Positions 7,112 through 10,628 of a stretch of 10,628 nucleotides of DNA are shown here, piece by piece. This DNA comes from Spongospora subterranea (taxonomy: Eukaryota; Endomyxa; Phytomyxea; Plasmodiophorida; Plasmodiophoridae). The position numbers and the translations under genes are program-made. Within the stretch, counting starts at the first letter, position 1. Each line of letters begins with the position of its first letter. The stretch spans positions 1-10,628 of the forward strand of contig OUQQ01000665.1 of assembly GCA_900404475.1 (NCBI GenBank), written 5' to 3'. Below the pieces are notes generated by a model. That model did not search any database and had not been told where the DNA came from. It saw only the letters and a program-made list of their open reading frames with translations.

Positions 7112-9049
7112 ATGCAACGACGAGGCCATAAGGGCGGTCAAACGATGACACAGCGTGTTAGTCAGGGACGGAACATGCAAAGCAGATCGCATCTAACACG
7201 ACCGGTGTCATCCATGTCAAGAGCACATTCGATTGGCAGCGAGCTTGATCGAAGAGAACCATCGCTGCATTTGGATGTTTTGGACCCATCGCCGTCTTGC
7301 GCCGCGTTACCCCCAAAGGCTGTTGAACCTGACCTTTTTGACGAATTTGATGAGTTGAATGTATTCGCCGCCAGCAATGGCTCAACGCCGGCGCAATCCG
7401 AACCGGAATCAAGTGCTGATGACGATGATGAAGAAGAACACAAAATCTCTCAGAGAGGGTCGCCCAGAGAAGAACAGAGCGACGAAGAAGAGGAAGACAA
7501 AATAGTTTCAAAGACACGTCGTCCTGTTGTTCTAGATGGTGTTGTTGATGTGGTTCGGTTCAATTATCCAAAGGTGGTGAATGAGGTAAGGGCGGGAACC
7601 TCTCGCGAAACACCACCAGGTCTATCGCTGCGGTTCAAGATCTCGTCCAGCGTTTGGCAGTACAACGCCGTTGTGAACTCGCTTCGTTGGGCGGGGTTGC
7701 AACCAACCGCCAAAACAGCATTGGCCAACGTTTATTGGGGTCGTCACCTTCCCGCAGGCGTCTATGGGAAACTGATAGGTTCGTTCCAAAAATTGAACCA
7801 CTTCCCAGGCACATGGTGCATTGGGCGTAAAGATCGCTTGGCCTTGAACATGCGTCGAGCTCTAGAGCGCCACGGGAGGGCTGAATTCTCGTTTGTTCCA
7901 TTGACGTTTGTCCTGCCCGCCGATCGAGCCTCACTGGATCGTGTCTCCGCCGCCAAACCCCAATCTGTTTGGATACAGAAACCATATAGTTCTAGCTGTG
8001 GTAAAGGCATTAAACTCGTCCACAACCCTAGTCGTATTGGAAAAAAAACCAAATGTATACTTTCCAGGTATGAGGAAATTCATTGGTTGAAAGCCGCAAT
8101 CAGATTTGGAAACTCACCATGATTTGCTGAGATCGAATTTTTTTTCACTCAGGATTTGCATGAAATGGTCTTAATGAGGTTTCACAGGTATATCCACAGG
8201 CCGATGTTGATCGACGGATTCAAATTTGATCTGCGGTTGTATTGTGTTGTGACATGTATGGATCCGTTGCGTATTTATACATTGGACGATGGGCTAGTTA
8301 GGTTCGCCACCGAACGCTTTCACCTGACGAAATCGTCGCTCAACCATCGGCGGATGCATCTCACCAACTACAGCGTGAATAAAGGCTCCAAGGAATTTGT
8401 GAAGAACGCGAGCGCCTCTGAAAGCGACACCGGCAGCAAATGGAGTCTGCAGGCACTCCGACAATACTTTGTGCAGCACAGCATAGATGCCGATGTCGTT
8501 TTCGATCGCATCAATGATTTGATGGTGAAAACGATCATCACAGCAGAATCGAGTGTTTTCACGAAATGTGCTCGACTGGGCGTTGGGCGAACAAACTGCT
8601 TTGAATTGTTTGGGATTGACGTTCTGCTCGATAGCAAGCTACGGCCGTGGCTGTTGGAAGTCAACATCCTGCCCTCGTTATCATCATCATCGCCCCTCGA
8701 TAAACTCATCAAAACTAAGCTGATGAGCGACATTTTCAACATCATTGGCGTCTTGGCGGTAGATGCGAAAACGGCCTCCCGCAGATCGAACTGCAAATAC
8801 CAGCAATCAACGTCGAATAGGTCTGCAGCAGGCATAAAGATGGTGTCGTTGACGCCATGCGATATTGAAATTCTACGCGAGGTTGAGGAAGAATATAGAC
8901 GACGAGGGCATCTGCAACGAATATTCCCGGTTCGAAATCAGTCGTACGCGAAGTTTTTCGAATCTCAGAGGTACAACAATGTCTTGGTGGAGAAATGGCT
9001 GGCACTGCCCAGAAAGACGGCGCTGCGATTAATAGGGTATAAAGATTGA
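7112..9049 (+). CDS. TTLL4: TTLL4-type tubulin polyglutamylase, two exons
   Basis: The enzyme is an ATP-grasp-fold ligase of the tubulin-tyrosine-ligase-like family that, in this family, adds glutamate to tubulin tails and some other proteins. Exons 7112-8067 and 8188-9049 give 605 residues. Residues 1-150 are disordered with acidic runs (SADDDDEEE, EEEEDK). The TTL domain follows: QKLNHFPGTWCIGRKDRL near 225-242, ATP-lysine region VWIQKP with K290, FKFDLRLY 330-337 (R335), HLTNYSVNK 376-384, and LFGIDVLLD and LLEVNILPSL with metal ligands D463, E476 and N478. The C-terminal stretch LTPCDIEILREVEEEYRRRGHLQRIFP is a TTLL4 signature, absent from TTLL5. Joining ILS-R-YIHRP reproduces human VQ-R-YLHKP exactly. 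Odd points: the usual R of the KP....RG.GI loop is C here (SSSCGKGI), and NISPSL is NILPSL. An in-frame TAG at 7076-7078 bounds the start; the protein is short at its N-terminus. Symbol assigned by similarity. Confidence 0.95.
8068..8187 (+). other. Single TTLL4 intron, 120 nt, with matching sequence at both ends
   Basis: The donor context is TTCCAG|GTATGA and the acceptor context TTCACAG|GTATAT, so both junctions share a TTC(A)CAGGTAT direct repeat. A closer CACTCAG at about 8153 is a decoy acceptor: using it would break the frame from the AG phase. In-frame stops inside the intron rule out retention as coding sequence. Confidence 0.85.
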
Positions 9050-9234
9050 CGAATTACAGTAGAGACAATCTTAGCGATTTTCGAGTGTATTGACACGCAC
9101 CATTGATCGAGATGGCGATTATGAAGCGAAGTTCTCCAGGCGTTATTGGAATATTAGAAACAATAACAACCATGATTTAAAAAAGTCGCCCAAAAGGGTG
9201 ACAGACTGTGGAGATTGATCACATTGATAACTCA
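9050..9234. other. Convergent 3' region between TTLL4 and GPATCH11, containing a small hairpin
   Basis: The 185 bp separate the two stop codons. At 9185-9202 an inverted repeat, GTCGCCC-AAAA-GGGTGAC, forms a 7 bp stem (one G-U pair) with an AAAA loop in plus-strand RNA; the minus-strand version has a mismatch. No clear AATAAA occurs on either strand; A/T-rich candidates lie near 9150-9185. Overlapping 3' untranslated regions are likely. Confidence 0.5.
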
Positions 9235-10219
9235 TCAGTGATCTTGTTCGAACAATCCTGGGCAGCCATTGCGCAAATCATCCGCATCTGCGAATTTATC
9301 ACCGCAAAAAAAGCAATAATAATAACGATGCCGCAAATAGGAAAGAATTTCGTCGAGGCGATCTTCGACGTCAACTGCATGTCGCTCCAGAGTCATCGTC
9401 TTTTTGGCATGAGTTCTCTTGATGTCTTCTAGCTTGTGACAATATTCTAGTTCGAATCCGTGACTATCATAGACTGGGTCGAATACGGTCCTCGGAGATG
9501 ATGATGTCGCTGTATTGCTATGGCTATCAAACCACATAAAGTTGATAGCGACGCCAGATACTTCATCCAGGTCGCGACAGATTCGCTGCGCGCTGTATAG
9601 CCGTTGCTCAGTTTGGCGAACAGCGAACTTATTGCTCATGGAGTGGCGAAACCGGTCCCCCAACGCTTGTCGAGAGCGAGATTCTTGCCGGATCTTGCGT
9701 TCCAAAGCCTCTTCTTGCACTCTTTTCAACCCCAAACCGCCGCGAGAACCTAGCGGATAAACTAAGCCGGTTTTTCTAATGTTGTGAAATCGGATACCTT
9801 TAGATGAAAGATCTATAGAGATAGGATCAATGCTTCCTTTCTGCCGATCCCTGCCTAACGCTTCCCCAGGAGTGTATCCCAAACGGGTACTACAAATGCC
9901 AAAGCACATTAGGGAAACACGCAAACAAACAACCGGTGAAAATAAAGGGTTTTTGAGCATCAGAGAGATGATTACTTGCTGCAAATAGCAACAAAATTAT
10001 TCGATTCAATCAAATCTGGTTTGAATCAACAAAATTGGTTCGTATGGCATACAGCAACTGATGCCCCTTATTTGAGGAGGGGATTGGGCAGGACAACCCA
10101 GCGGCAAGACGTTCAGTCATGGAGAGATTGACGGCCGTGGGCTTCGGTCCAAACGATGGACGCCTCTCCATAAGGTCGCCATCATCTAGCGCCATCGTCA
10201 TGTAGTCCTCGGCCGGCAT
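9235..10219 (-). CDS. GPATCH11: G-patch domain-containing protein 11 (GPATCH11/CCDC75) homologue, three exons
   Basis: The family combines a glycine-rich G-patch, a motif that commonly recruits DEAH helicases, with a C-terminal DUF4187 cysteine motif; the vertebrate protein has been linked to the kinetochore and to RNA processing. Exons are 10219-10053, 9889-9798 and 9749-9235, with introns of 163 and 48 nt; phases agree and give 257 residues. The N-terminus reads MPAEDYM (human EEEDYM). The G-patch join NKGHQLL-TRLGYTPGEALGR is gapless against human [20 protein letters not shown] and continues GSIDPISIDLSSKG-SRGGLG. A charged coiled-coil-like stretch rich in R, E and Q follows, then DRLDEILSYLRHRYYYCFFC with C232, C235 and C249 (CPG), the DUF4187 pattern, and the end EQDH. 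The start at 10219 is chosen by family similarity; the frame stays open upstream. Symbol assigned by similarity. Confidence 0.93.
9750..9797 (-). other. GPATCH11 intron 2: 48 nt, multiple of three, no stop codon
   Basis: Donor AAAG|GTATCC, acceptor CCGCTAG. It lies inside the G-patch; retention would insert 16 residues (beginning IRFHNIRKTG) without a frame change, but would separate the conserved glycines. Removing it gives SSKG-SRGGLGLKR, matching the family spacing. Confidence 0.8.
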
Positions 10220-10289
10220 TGCAAAAACCGTCAAATCGGAAATCACTGAAAAATATGTCAGCGCGGCCCGAATGAATCTATAGACAACA
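10220..10289. promoter_or_regulatory. Short divergent control region between GPATCH11 and the right-edge gene
   Basis: Only 70 bp separate the two start codons, so the genes very likely share a bidirectional promoter or one has an upstream untranslated exon. On the minus strand, ATATTTTTCAG ends at 10246, 26 bases before the GPATCH11 ATG. It is a strong 3' splice-site-like sequence with no obvious local donor and could accept an untranslated exon or a trans-spliced leader. Confidence 0.45.
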
Positions 10290-10628
10290 ATGTACAGTGC
10301 CGGAAGAGGCGCCACGGACGATGCGCAGGCCAGTCAGCCTGATCTTTTGAATCACATAGGATGGCTGGCCGATGTCCAATGCCGGAGAGTGCTCGTATTC
10401 TATCCCGAAATTCCACTGCCAATTCAATTATACTGAAATGTATCGGGGTAGCTGCAATCAATATATCCGCGCCCGCGACACCTTTATCTGATTGTGCAGG
10501 CAGTTGCCCGAAGTTTCAGATTCTGTGTTCCTGACTTCCACCCGTAAATTTGCACGGAAATGCTGGCGTTAGATGGACGCGTATCGGTGTCAAAATGGTC
10601 AATACTGAACAATGCGACCGTACATCGG
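10290..10628 (+). CDS. 5' part of an unidentified plus-strand gene, cut by the window edge
   Basis: ATG 10290 has an in-frame TAG nine bases upstream. The first frame includes QPDLLNHIGWLADVQCRRVL. A phase-consistent model uses exon 10290-10394, a 57 nt intron (GTATTC..GGGGTAG, 10395-10451) and exon 10452-10543 with LQSIYPRPRHLYLIVQAVAR and SFRFCVPDFHP, ending at a GTAAAT donor in phase 2. The intron length matches its neighbours. Without splicing, the first frame ends at a TGA near 10434 after 48 codons. I do not recognise the family. A minus-strand frame covering 10258-10461 overlaps and cannot be wholly excluded. Confidence 0.4.

Noticed and set aside
8153..8190. Acceptor CACTCAG at about 8153 as the true TTLL4 exon 2 start
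   Set aside because: From the exon 1 phase it gives a shifted frame; the next acceptor, TTCACAG at 8187, restores the conserved R-Y-I-H-R-P segment exactly.
8683..8696. Short CAT/TCA triplet runs and GAT/GAA runs near 7418-7500
   Set aside because: They encode serine or acidic runs within TTLL4 and are too short to be called a microsatellite feature.
8368..8835. Long minus-strand frames opposite the TTLL4 catalytic exon, and others near 7158-7517 and 7635-8052
   Set aside because: They mirror the codon structure of a strongly conserved plus-strand coding region and show no domain of their own.
1..10628. CRISPR array, prokaryotic operon, phage genes, rRNA or tRNA genes
   Set aside because: No regularly spaced repeats, tRNA-like cloverleaf or rRNA segment was seen, and the genes are spliced eukaryotic genes.

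Overview
The window is a compact eukaryotic, probably animal, nuclear segment packed with intron-containing housekeeping genes. There is no sign of bacterial operons, phage or CRISPR. Spliced protein models align with metazoan families: NCAPD2, TTLL4, GPATCH11 and mitochondrial ribosomal protein L23. Most introns are only about 45-75 nt, splice donors are weakly conserved, and intergenic gaps run from tens to a few hundred bases. This fits a small-genome invertebrate; a Dorylaimia-type nematode (Trichuris or Trichinella group) is my guess, not a demonstration.

Layout, left to right. A minus-strand first exon of unknown identity leaves the left edge (1-68). Divergent from it is a short three-exon mitochondrial uL23m gene (278-676, plus). 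It converges, with 53 bp between stop codons, on a complete 20-exon gene for condensin I subunit CND1/NCAPD2 (730-5778, minus; about 1317 residues). Just upstream of the CND1 start lies a frame-broken fragment resembling a pogo/Tigger/jerky transposase (about 5978-6227, minus). Next comes the coding-like last exon of an unrecognised minus-strand gene (6324-6473), whose upstream exons I cannot fix, and then a poorly explained stretch to 7111. A two-exon TTLL4-type tubulin polyglutamylase gene (7112-9049, plus) converges on a three-exon GPATCH11 (G-patch plus DUF4187) gene (9235-10219, minus). A divergent gene of unknown identity starts 70 bp from the GPATCH11 start and leaves the right edge (10290-10628, plus).

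The genes do not form one pathway: they serve chromosome condensation, microtubule glutamylation, mRNA or centromere-associated functions and mitochondrial translation. What unites them is architecture: alternating convergent and divergent neighbours with overlapping or shared control regions. I see no convincing new biological system. The points most worth a second look are the splice-site behaviour (multiple-of-three introns without stops, GTT donors, tandem sites), the transposase fragment beside the CND1 promoter, the unidentified genes, and an unusual substitution in the TTLL4 nucleotide-binding loop.
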